Source: Pseudomonadota bacterium
Lineage (GTDB): Bacteria > Pseudomonadota > Gammaproteobacteria > Steroidobacterales > Woeseiaceae
DNA length: 5,105 bases
Direction of reading: 5' to 3'
Assembly (NCBI GenBank): GCA_022565135.1
Contig: JADFKA010000155.1
Location: forward strand, 1 to 5,105
The position numbers and the translations under genes were made by a program. Shown here one piece after another: positions 1 to 5,105 of the stretch. The notes beneath the pieces are model-generated. The model worked only from the letters and a program-made list of their open reading frames with translations. It did no database searches and was not told where the DNA came from. The stretch's first letter is position 1, and each line of letters opens with the position of its first letter.

Positions 1-1
1 T

Positions 2-1033
2 GATATTAGTGGTGGTCAGCTTGCTCTGGGCTGGGTCCTGACAGACCGTGTATCCCTGGAAGCCATGGCTGGGTACTCGGACCTGGGCGGCATCAGTGAA
101 CTCAAGATTTGGGAAGGATCGTTAAATCTGCTGTTTTCGCTAAGTCCCAACACGCGCCTGTCACCGTATCTGTTGGGTGGCATAGGCATGATGAATTCAG
201 ACTCGCTGACGATGACTCCTGAGAATTCAGCGCTGGTAAATTTGGGTGCCGGCCTGATGTACCGCTTTGGCGACAGTTCGGTGTCGTTAAGGTTCGAATT
301 CCGTCAGCGCTTCGAAGTTGCGAATACATTAACTTTTAACGATCAGATCACCTCGCTCGGTCTACAGTTCGGATTTGGCAAAACTGAGGCACCACCGTCG
401 CCAATTGAGCGCGAGAGCGATGCCGATGGTGATGGCGTGCCCGACAGTCGCGACGCGTGCTCAAATACGCTGGCCGGGGAAAGCGTCGATGCGCGCGGTT
501 GCCCGTTTGATGGTGATGGAGACGGCGTTACCGATCGTAATGACCAGTGCCCGAATACCGTCAGGGGAGCGACCGTGGATGCGAAGGGTTGCGAACTTGA
601 CAGTGATAATGATCGCGTCGTCGACCGTCTTGATGACTGTCCGAATAGCCGAGGCGGCGTACGAGTTGACGTAAAAGGGTGCGAGATTCGGGAGGTTATC
701 CGCCTGCCCGGTGTAAATTTCGAGACCAATTCAGACCGGCTTTTGCCAGGCTCGCTACCAGTGCTCAACGATGCAGCCGCAACACTGCGCATGCATCCGG
801 ACCTCATTATTGAGGTCGCAGGGCACACAGACAGCGCTGGCAGTGCTGTACATAACGAGGGACTGTCGGAACGTCGCGCCAACACAGTCCGCGACTATCT
901 GATCAGGAATGGTGCGAGAGTCAAAAACCTCACATCAAGAGGGTATGGTGAGGCACAGCCGATCGCGGACAATGCTACGGCAGACGGCAGAGCCCGCAAT
1001 CGTCGCGTCGAACTGCGCATCCTGAGTCGCTGA
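2..1033 (+). CDS. OmpA-family outer-membrane protein with thrombospondin type 3 repeats (5' end outside the window)
   Basis: The reading frame is open from base 2, so the gene starts upstream; the first in-window ATG (65) lies inside the barrel and is not the true start. The visible 343 residues fall into three parts. First, about 125 residues of alternating polar/hydrophobic strands rich in Gly and aromatics form the end of a beta-barrel (OMP_b-brl type). Next come three 30-residue acidic repeats (bases 419-688) of the DxDxDGVxD...C...GC type, typical of thrombospondin type 3/OmpA linkers. Last is an OmpA C-terminal domain (about 689-1030) with GHTDSAG, N..LS..RA and GRARNRRVE motifs; by family knowledge, the Asp of HTD and the Arg of RA contact diaminopimelate of peptidoglycan. 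The role is to tether the outer membrane to the cell wall. The signal peptide and first strands are missing. It is not obviously linked to the convergent gene at 1251-2006. The family call is secure; the specific porin or ligand is unknown. Confidence 0.93.
   Translation, partial: DISGGQLALGWVLTDRVSLEAMAGYSDLGGISELKIWEGSLNLLFSLSPNTRLSPYLLGGIGMMNSDSLTMTPENSALVNLGAGLMYRFGDSSVSLRFEFRQRFEVANTLTFNDQITSLGLQFGFGKTEAPPSPIERESDADGDGVPDSRDACSNTLAGESVDARGCPFDGDGDGVTDRNDQCPNTVRGATVDAKGCELDSDNDRVVDRLDDCPNSRGGVRVDVKGCEIREVIRLPGVNFETNSDRLLPGSLPVLNDAAATLRMHPDLIIEVAGHTDSAGSAVHNEGLSERRANTVRDYLIRNGARVKNLTSRGYGEAQPIADNATADGRARNRRVELRILSR
419..688 (+). repeat. Three tandem 90-base units encoding thrombospondin type 3 repeats
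   Basis: Units begin at 419, 509 and 599, an exact 90-base (30-residue) period. Each begins with an Asp-rich loop (DADGDGVPD, DGDGDGVTD, DSDNDRVVD) and carries two Cys: one about 13 residues in (DAC, DQC, DDC) and one in RGC/KGC near the end. By family knowledge the Asp side chains bind calcium and the Cys pair forms a disulfide. The third unit is degenerate, with Arg replacing the Gly of the DGV core. The units are diverged at DNA level, so this is an old protein repeat and not a recent duplication. Confidence 0.88.
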
Positions 1034-1060
1034 CGGATAGTCATTTTGGATTTGCTTGAG

Positions 1061-1083
1061 ACCCCGCTTCGGCGGGGTTTTTC
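1061..1083 (+). terminator. Rho-independent terminator of the OmpA-like gene
   Basis: A perfect 7-bp stem ACCCCGC/GCGGGGT (1061-1067 with 1072-1078) closes on a stable TTCG tetraloop and runs straight into TTTTT. It lies 27 bases after the stop codon at 1031-1033. There is no matching A-run upstream, so it serves the plus strand only. Confidence 0.93.
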
Positions 1084-1250
1084 TATGTCCGCTCCAAGGC
1101 CCAGCCCCGCAGGCGGATATTCTCAAATCTACGGTGCGGTTTATTCAACCGTGTCCAATTTTTTCCATCAACGGTGTTGGATGGTTCGCTCGATGTTCAT
1201 ACGATCTGACATCGAACTTAAGCACGTACGAGAAATTGGGGCAGGCCGGG

Positions 1251-2006
1251 TCACCACTGATAGCTAAAGATCAGCTGGAAACCATCACTGTCGTTACCCC
1301 TAAGATTGACTTGTCGCCCCTGACGCAACCCACCACGCCGTGGCACAGAACGTATTGGCCGAAAACCGATCATCAACTGCGAATTCTTCGTTGCATCGAT
1401 TCGGAACAACCTGTTGACGCCCCGGTTCAGTGCCCCCAGCGGATCGGTAAGCCCCAGTTTCATCTTGTCAAAAAACGACATAGGCTCGAGCTGATTGCGA
1501 ATACGATCTCTAACCCTTTCGAAATAAAGACCAACGGCCGTACCTGCAATCGGCGTCACAAAAAGGTCCTGGATCGACGGCTGCTCGAGAAACGACTCGA
1601 TGCCGACTTCGTAGACCGTCGAATATAGAACGGCTATCCAAAAAGATTCCTTGCGGCTAAATCCACGCTCCCGTCCTCGCATGTAGTAACCGGCGCCCCA
1701 ATAAGGATGCGCCACGTAATTGATGGCCCAATGATCTTCATCCCATACGGGATCAGTCACATTTTCACGCCATTGCGCGAAGCCCAGATTGTCCTTTTCG
1801 TCTTGGCTCCAGTTGGAAATTTCAAATGGCGCTTGATAGATGATTCCGGTTGCAATGACCTGCCAGCCAATCAGGCAGTAAAGATCACGTCGCATACCTG
1901 CCCAGTCTCGAGTGTCATATCGCTCATCTTCTTGTGCACGGGCGTCGGCGGTGCCAAGCAGCGCGGTAATGGAGATTGTCGCTAGCAATACCGATTTGAA
2001 AGCCAT
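1251..2006 (-). CDS. Exported DUF3943 family protein
   Basis: The 251-residue product begins with a clear signal peptide (basic start, hydrophobic core at about 5-19, likely cleavage after ARA at residue 24). The ATG at 2006 is preferred because it puts this signal peptide at the N-terminus; the open frame extends to a TTG at 2063, but that adds 19 residues ahead of it. The Shine-Dalgarno is weak. The core (about 88-156) has the DUF3943 pattern: DHWAINYVAHPYWGAGYYMRG, then GFS..ESF, then YE.G.ES, then PSIQDL..TP.AG. The family is found in Gram-negative envelopes and its function is unknown. The protein ends in QLIFSYQW; alternating residues with a terminal aromatic are reminiscent of an outer-membrane barrel end, which would suit an outer-membrane location (inference). 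It is convergent with the OmpA-like gene and lies downstream of the acyl-CoA dehydrogenase homologue on the same strand. With 187 bases and two hairpins between them, co-transcription is doubtful. Confidence 0.83.
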   Translation of the reverse strand: MAFKSVLLATISITALLGTADARAQEDERYDTRDWAGMRRDLYCLIGWQVIATGIIYQAPFEISNWSQDEKDNLGFAQWRENVTDPVWDEDHWAINYVAHPYWGAGYYMRGRERGFSRKESFWIAVLYSTVYEVGIESFLEQPSIQDLFVTPIAGTAVGLYFERVRDRIRNQLEPMSFFDKMKLGLTDPLGALNRGVNRLFRIDATKNSQLMIGFRPIRSVPRRGGLRQGRQVNLRGNDSDGFQLIFSYQW

Positions 2007-2029
2007 GCTGTAATCTTGCTGGCTGAATC

Positions 2030-2064
2030 GAAAAAAAGAAAGGAATTGCTGCCGCCCGAGCAAT
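2030..2064 (-). terminator. Possible terminator or leader hairpin upstream of the DUF3943 gene
   Basis: Read on the minus strand, a perfect 6-bp stem ATTGCT/AGCAAT (2059-2064 with 2045-2050) with an 8-base loop is followed by a pyrimidine tract ending in seven T (2031-2043). It lies about 130 bases after the stop of the gene at 2194-3411 and about 24 bases before the ATG at 2006. It could end the upstream transcript or act in the leader of the DUF3943 mRNA. The stem is short and AT-rich, so the call is weak. Confidence 0.33.
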
Positions 2065-2130
2065 GTGAATTGAATAGTGTGTCCGCCATTGGCCGAAAGC
2101 AGTCTGCCATATTCGAACTTTCCAAGTGAT

Positions 2131-2165
2131 CTGAATGACCGCTATTGATGAAAGCGGCCATTCAG
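2131..2165. repeat. Inverted repeat (12 paired bases, one mismatch) after the acyl-CoA dehydrogenase homologue
   Basis: The arms are CTGAATG-A-CCGCT (2131-2143) and AGCGG-C-CATTCAG (2153-2165), pairing as 7 bp, one A/C mismatch and 5 bp around a 9-base loop. It begins 28 bases beyond the stop codon at 2194-2196 of the minus-strand gene. Neither side has a T-run, so it is not a standard intrinsic terminator. Candidate roles are a 3'-end stabilising hairpin, a factor-dependent end, or a binding site. Confidence 0.6.
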
Positions 2166-2193
2166 CGGATAAGTTTACGTAGGAACTTTGAGA

Positions 2194-3411
2194 TCACTGC
2201 TCAGTATCGCGGTTTCGCGCGGACAGGATGCTGTGCCCATCGCGGGTTTGCGGCAATTTCATGTCCAAAATACTGCTGGCAATCTGAGTCCGCAGTATCT
2301 GGGCTGTCCCGCCGGCGATCGTAAACATCCTTGCGTCTCTAACGGCTCGCTCGAGGGGCAGGCGTCTCGAATAACCCATTGAACCGTGCAACTGCAGCGC
2401 GTCGTTGGTCACTTTATTGGCCATTTCGGCGGCGAAAACCTTTGCTTGTGCAGCATCCAACATTGATGGAAAGCCTTTTCCGCCATTGGCGGCGGCATTG
2501 TACAGCAGCGCTTGTGCAGCTGATAAATTCGTTGCCATATCGGCAATCATCCACTGCAGACCCTGGAACTCTGCGATCGGTCGCCCGAATTGCTTGCGGT
2601 TCTTGACGTACTCGACCGCGAGCTCAAACGCTCCTGTCGCAATTCCCAACGCGACAGTTCCCGCTCCTACTCTTTGGGCGTTGTACGCATTCATCAGGCC
2701 AGCGAAACTGCGATGCAGGCCCTGCGGCGGCACGACCAACATATCACCGCCGACTTCGAGGCCGTCGAAATGCACGTACGTTTCGGGAATGCCGCGCACA
2801 CCCATTGCGGGCTCGCGTTCGCCGATCCTCAGTCCACTATCATTATCGCCTCTCACCACGATGAATCCACCGATGCCTTTGTATTCATCGTTTTCGATCA
2901 CACGGGCGAAAACCAGATGGACCTTGGAAACTCCTCCTCCCGTTATCCAGTACTTGGTGCCATTGAGTACGTAATGGTCACCGTGTTTCTGCGCCGTTGT
3001 CGTCATCTCGGTTGCAGCACTGCCGGCGCCGGGTTCGGTTATGCAGATTGCCGGTTTGTCGCCAGCCAGGACATAGGGTGCCACTCGCTGCTTCTGTTTC
3101 TCAGAGCCGTAGGCCATGATCGCACCGATTGCACCCATGTTGGCTTCGACGGTGATGCGGCCCATCGTTGCGCAGCACCTCGCGATTTGCTCTACAACAA
3201 GAACAGTGTCGAAGCAGGTAAGACTACGGCCACCGTACTTTTTCGGTATCGTCATGCCCATCAGACCAGCATCTGCGAGAAGCTTGACGTTGTCCCATGG
3301 ATATTCTTCAGTTGCATCGACCTCGGCGGCACGAGGACGAAACTCCGCCTCCGCCAGTTCACGCGCGGCGGCCTGAAGTGCCAGTTGCGGGTCAGTCAAA
3401 CCGTTAATCAT
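2194..3411 (-). CDS. acd: Acyl-CoA dehydrogenase-fold flavoprotein, probable 3-sulfinopropanoyl-CoA desulfinase
   Basis: The 405-residue product has the full acyl-CoA dehydrogenase layout: alpha-helical N-domain (1-120), beta-domain with EPGAGSA and YWITGGG flavin/substrate motifs (126-165), and C-domain with NRKQFG (271-276), QLHGSMGY (340-347) and RDARMFTIAGGTAQILR (358-374). The start is ATG 3411, with AAGGAG five bases upstream; an upstream in-frame start adds 17 residues and lacks such a site. Seen directly: the position of the usual catalytic Glu (MCAD Glu376) is Gly367, and the alternative helix-G position (IVD Glu254, LCAD Glu261) is Gln246, so no known catalytic base is present. Arg85 sits in MGRITV. 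From memory, 3-sulfinopropanoyl-CoA desulfinase of Advenella has this Gln246 and an Arg84 as its marker residues and very similar flanks (YPWDN, AYNAQRVGAG, ILDMKLPQTRDG). The predicted reaction is 3-sulfinopropanoyl-CoA to propanoyl-CoA plus sulfite, FAD-containing, cytosolic. The fold is certain; the desulfinase reaction is probable. No CoA-activating enzyme or sulfite handler is in view. Confidence 0.9.
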   Translation of the reverse strand: MINGLTDPQLALQAAARELAEAEFRPRAAEVDATEEYPWDNVKLLADAGLMGMTIPKKYGGRSLTCFDTVLVVEQIARCCATMGRITVEANMGAIGAIMAYGSEKQKQRVAPYVLAGDKPAICITEPGAGSAATEMTTTAQKHGDHYVLNGTKYWITGGGVSKVHLVFARVIENDEYKGIGGFIVVRGDNDSGLRIGEREPAMGVRGIPETYVHFDGLEVGGDMLVVPPQGLHRSFAGLMNAYNAQRVGAGTVALGIATGAFELAVEYVKNRKQFGRPIAEFQGLQWMIADMATNLSAAQALLYNAAANGGKGFPSMLDAAQAKVFAAEMANKVTNDALQLHGSMGYSRRLPLERAVRDARMFTIAGGTAQILRTQIASSILDMKLPQTRDGHSILSARNRDTEQ

Positions 3412-3416
3412 CGAGT

Positions 3417-3422
3417 CTCCTT
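3417..3422 (-). promoter_or_regulatory. Strong Shine-Dalgarno fixing the start of the desulfinase-type gene
   Basis: On the minus strand AAGGAG stands five bases (ACTCG) before the ATG at 3411. It is the best ribosome-binding site in the window and decides against the longer open frame beginning at 3462. Confidence 0.85.
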
Positions 3423-3455
3423 CTATCTTAGCCTTTGAGAATACATGCGAGTTAC

Positions 3456-3486
3456 GGGACAAAGAAGGCGAGAAACACTATAGAAT
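3456..3486 (+). promoter_or_regulatory. Candidate sigma-70 promoter in the divergent spacer
   Basis: GGGACA (3456-3461, four of six matches to TTGACA) lies 17 bases before TATAGA (3479-3484); the overlapping TAGAAT (3481-3486) matches TATAAT in five of six but at 19 bases. It would transcribe the small membrane protein and the genes behind it. On the other strand the same place reads TATAGT (3477-3482), a possible -10 for the minus-strand gene, though without a convincing -35. Motif matching only. Confidence 0.35.
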
Positions 3487-3515
3487 ATTCCGCCGCAATC
3501 AAATACGAGATAATT

Positions 3516-3695
3516 ATGATTATAAAGTCCGGTAGCGTTCTGCAATCAAAAAAGGCCTCTGGTGTTCTCTGGATACTTGCGGGCTTGCTGATGATCATCC
3601 CTCCTGTATTCCTTGACGGCAACAGGACACTCATTGGTATCGGAGCGATGTTTTTGATCTTTGGCATAGTTTTTCTGGGGCGTGACCGGAAATAG
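3516..3695 (+). CDS. Small two-helix membrane protein of unknown function
   Basis: The predicted product has 59 residues. A short basic N-terminus (Lys4, Lys12, Lys13) is followed by a hydrophobic helix at about 15-33 containing Pro-Pro at its end, a short polar turn (DGNR), a second Gly-rich helix at about 38-54, and a basic tail (GRDRK). By the positive-inside rule both ends should face the cytoplasm. I chose ATG 3516 because the longer frame from 3435 would add 27 polar residues with no membrane role and would overlap the candidate promoter; the Shine-Dalgarno is poor. I do not recognise the family. It lies 18 bases upstream of the LolA-like gene on the same strand, so they are probably co-transcribed and it could be an accessory membrane subunit of that cassette (inference). 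The pattern of hydrophobic helices on an intact frame supports a real gene, but short length leaves doubt. Confidence 0.6.
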   Translation: MIIKSGSVLQSKKASGVLWILAGLLMIIPPVFLDGNRTLIGIGAMFLIFGIVFLGRDRK

Positions 3696-3713
3696 TTTTA
3701 TATCGACTGTCTG

Positions 3714-4457
3714 ATGATACGACTCCTTCTCTTGGTCCTTGTGACCACAGCTGTCGCGCACGCGCAGGAACCCGACGCGGCAACGATCGTCCGTGACGCC
3801 GTCAACCATTGGCGTGGCGTCTCGTCAATCAGCGTCATGACGATGGTCATTCATCGTCCCGCATGGGAGCGTTCGATGACGATGCGTGCCTGGACCAAGG
3901 GCGATGAAAAATCCTTACTCGTCGTCATCGAGCCCAAAAAAGATCGCGGTAACCGCATGCTCACCGATAACAACAATATGTGGTCGTTCTCGCCAAAGAT
4001 AAACAGGGTAATCAAAGTGCCGTCGTCGATGATGGGGCAGAGCTGGATGGGATCGGATTTTTCCAACAACGATGTGGCGCGTGCCGATGAGATCGTCGAT
4101 GCATACGATCATTCGATAATAAGCGTTGATGAATCGGACGGTGTCACTGTTTATGAAATCGAATCGATTCCGCACGAGGATGCCCCCGTGGTCTGGGGTC
4201 GGGAGGTCCTGCGGATTCGTGCGGATCATGTCGTCCTGCTACACAGCTTTTATGATCAGGACGGTGAGCTCATCAAGCAACTGCAATCACTGGAGATCGG
4301 CGAAATGGGCGGGCGGATGGTTGCCCTCAGGCAACGCATGGGAAAAGTTGCGACCCTCGATGAGTGGACGGAGCTGCAACTCCTGTCGGTTGAATATGCG
4401 GTCGATCTCCACGACAGCCTCTTCACTTTGTCCAACCTGCGAAATCCCCGAGACTGA
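3714..4457 (+). CDS. Periplasmic LolA-like (outer membrane lipoprotein-sorting) protein
   Basis: The 247-residue product starts with a signal peptide (MIRLLLLVLVTTAVAHA, cleavage before Gln18) and has no lipobox Cys, so it should be soluble in the periplasm. The family marker is the stretch at about 89-120: MWSFSPKINRVIKVPSSMM followed by SWMGSDFSNND, the conserved 'SxMGtDFt..D' block of the COG2834/PF17131 LolA-like group. The fold is an open half-barrel that shelters acyl chains. It is not the canonical lolA of lipoprotein transport but the longer paralogue usually encoded beside an ABC transporter; the permease follows after 5 bases, which fits. It probably carries a lipid or lipoprotein between the inner-membrane transporter and the outer membrane (inference). 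ATG 3714 lacks a clear Shine-Dalgarno; translation may depend partly on the small gene 18 bases upstream. The family call is firm; the cargo is unknown. Confidence 0.9.
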   Translation: MIRLLLLVLVTTAVAHAQEPDAATIVRDAVNHWRGVSSISVMTMVIHRPAWERSMTMRAWTKGDEKSLLVVIEPKKDRGNRMLTDNNNMWSFSPKINRVIKVPSSMMGQSWMGSDFSNNDVARADEIVDAYDHSIISVDESDGVTVYEIESIPHEDAPVVWGREVLRIRADHVVLLHSFYDQDGELIKQLQSLEIGEMGGRMVALRQRMGKVATLDEWTELQLLSVEYAVDLHDSLFTLSNLRNPRD

Positions 4458-4462
4458 TTATT

Positions 4463-5105
4463 GTGAACCTCGTTTTTCGTCTGGCATGGCGCAATCTGTG
4501 GCGACACCCGCGACGCACCTGGCTGACGATCGGCGCAATGATGTTTTCGAATATGCTGCTAGTCTTCATGATTTCACTGCAGTTCGGTATGTATGGGCTG
4601 ATGATCGATAATTCGTTGCAGGCGTTTACCGGGCACATGCAGATTCAAGCGCCCGGTTACAAAGACGATCAGAGAATGCGTCAAACCGTTGCCGATATCG
4701 TGCCGCTTAGCGACTTGCTGCGCAGGGAGCTTGGCTCCGATGATGTCGCCGCACGCGCATCGGCTTTTGCTCTTGTGTCGAGTGACGAGCGCAGCTACGG
4801 GATTGCGGTTTTCGGCGTCGAGCCGGAATATGAAATCAACGTATCGACAATACCCGGGTTAATCGGGGAGGGACGTTTTCTCGGCGACAACGCAGCAGCC
4901 GAGATCGTTATCGGCGCAGGCCTGGCGCGTAATTTGCGCGTCAAACTTGGTGCCGAGTTGACTTTGCTTGGCAGCGGCCGCGATGGATCCTTCGCTGCAG
5001 CGGTCGTCACAATAGTCGGTATTTTCCACAGCGGTCTTGCAGAGATCGATCGCAGCATCGTGGAGATTCCACTTGGCCTGTTTCAGGATGTTTTCTACAT
5101 GCAGG
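4463..5105 (+). CDS. ABC transporter permease, MacB/FtsX/LolC type (3' end outside the window)
   Basis: Starting at GTG 4463 and open to the window edge (214 codons seen), the product begins NLVFRLAWRNLWRHPRRTWLT, the classic cytoplasmic 'AWRNL.R...R' amphipathic start of FtsX-like permeases. A first transmembrane helix follows at about 19-41, then an extracytoplasmic domain. That domain shows the MacB_PCD pattern: a GEGRFLGDN segment, EIVIGAGLARNLRVKLG (147-163), then VVTIVGIF (181-188). Such proteins have four helices with a large periplasmic domain after the first, and are roughly 400 residues long, so about half is visible. GTG is chosen because it sits exactly at the conserved N-terminus, 5 bases after the LolA-like stop; there is only a weak ribosome site, so translational coupling is likely. 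Together with the LolA-like protein it suggests extraction of a lipid or lipoprotein from the inner membrane, powered by an ATPase expected downstream (inference). Confidence 0.9.
   Translation, partial: MNLVFRLAWRNLWRHPRRTWLTIGAMMFSNMLLVFMISLQFGMYGLMIDNSLQAFTGHMQIQAPGYKDDQRMRQTVADIVPLSDLLRRELGSDDVAARASAFALVSSDERSYGIAVFGVEPEYEINVSTIPGLIGEGRFLGDNAAAEIVIGAGLARNLRVKLGAELTLLGSGRDGSFAAAVVTIVGIFHSGLAEIDRSIVEIPLGLFQDVFYMQ

Noticed and set aside
343..885. 180-codon minus-strand frame opposite the OmpA-like gene
   Set aside because: Ser/Arg/Pro-rich low-complexity translation, antisense to the repeats and OmpA domain; a shadow of GC-biased coding DNA.
1137..1164. Hairpin CGGTT-TATTC-AACCG followed by a T6 run on the plus strand, considered as a second terminator
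   Set aside because: The stem is only 5 perfect bp and the T-run starts 7 bases after it; the strong terminator at 1061-1083 already ends this transcript, and it has the wrong orientation for the DUF3943 gene.
1056..1628. 190-codon plus-strand frame running from the terminator into the DUF3943 gene
   Set aside because: It begins within the terminator hairpin, has no ribosome site and no family features, and overlaps the DUF3943 gene antisense.
2007..2063. Upstream TTG start extending the DUF3943 protein by 19 residues
   Set aside because: It would place a polar segment ahead of a well-formed signal peptide, and overlaps the hairpin and pyrimidine tract.
2590..3438. Long 282-codon open frame on the plus strand, plus others at 2405-2974 and 3116-3376
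   Set aside because: They lie antisense to the clearly coding acyl-CoA dehydrogenase homologue, show no domain or signal, and have Cys/His/Arg-rich composition typical of shadow frames.
3435..3515. Upstream ATG start extending the small membrane protein by 27 residues
   Set aside because: The added residues are polar with no feature, there is no ribosome-binding site, and the stretch contains the candidate promoter.
4126..4611. Plus-strand frame across the LolA-like/permease junction, and minus-strand frames at 3915-4229, 4256-4507, 4423-4638 and 4795-5058
   Set aside because: All overlap the LolA-like or permease genes in other frames and lack motifs; the permease frame with its conserved N-terminus explains the region.
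1..5105. tRNA, rRNA, CRISPR arrays, insertion sequences, attachment sites, riboswitches
   Set aside because: No cloverleaf, array of direct repeats with spacers, transposase frame, or recognisable aptamer was seen on either strand.

Overview
The window looks like chromosomal DNA of a Gram-negative bacterium, most likely an environmental (possibly marine) gammaproteobacterium. That placement is an inference from protein style: an OmpA-family porin-like protein with thrombospondin type 3 repeats, a DUF3943 envelope protein, and a LolA-like protein next to an FtsX/LolC-type permease. There are no tRNA or rRNA genes, CRISPR arrays, insertion sequences or phage genes, and coding density is high.

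Layout. (1) Positions 2-1033 (+): the 3' part of an OmpA-like outer-membrane protein (barrel end, three calcium-binding-type repeats, peptidoglycan-binding domain), closed by a strong intrinsic terminator at 1061-1083. (2) Positions 1251-2006 (-): an exported DUF3943 protein, convergent with the first gene. (3) Positions 2194-3411 (-): an acyl-CoA dehydrogenase-fold flavoprotein with an excellent Shine-Dalgarno. Between these two minus-strand genes lie two hairpins, at 2131-2165 and 2030-2064. (4) Across a 104-base divergent spacer, a plus-strand run begins: a small two-helix membrane protein (3516-3695), a periplasmic LolA-like protein (3714-4457) and, 5 bases later, an ABC transporter permease of the MacB/FtsX/LolC type that starts at GTG 4463 and leaves the window at 5105. 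No intergenic stretch exceeds 300 bases.

The most interesting gene is the acyl-CoA dehydrogenase homologue. It has neither of the two glutamates used as catalytic base in this superfamily: the site matching MCAD Glu376 is Gly367, and the site matching IVD/LCAD helix-G Glu is Gln246. It does have Arg85 in a Met-Gly-Arg-Ile-Thr-Val context. The Gln plus Arg combination, and the wording of the surrounding motifs, match what I remember of 3-sulfinopropanoyl-CoA desulfinase (Acd of Advenella mimigardefordensis), which releases sulfite from 3-sulfinopropanoyl-CoA to give propanoyl-CoA. A routine annotation of 'acyl-CoA dehydrogenase' would therefore probably be wrong about the reaction.

The plus-strand run at the right end looks like an envelope lipid or lipoprotein trafficking cassette: a periplasmic carrier followed by an inner-membrane permease. 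The ATPase and any second permease would be expected beyond position 5105. Apart from the desulfinase-type enzyme, the window holds known families in ordinary arrangements, and I see no clear sign of a wholly new system.
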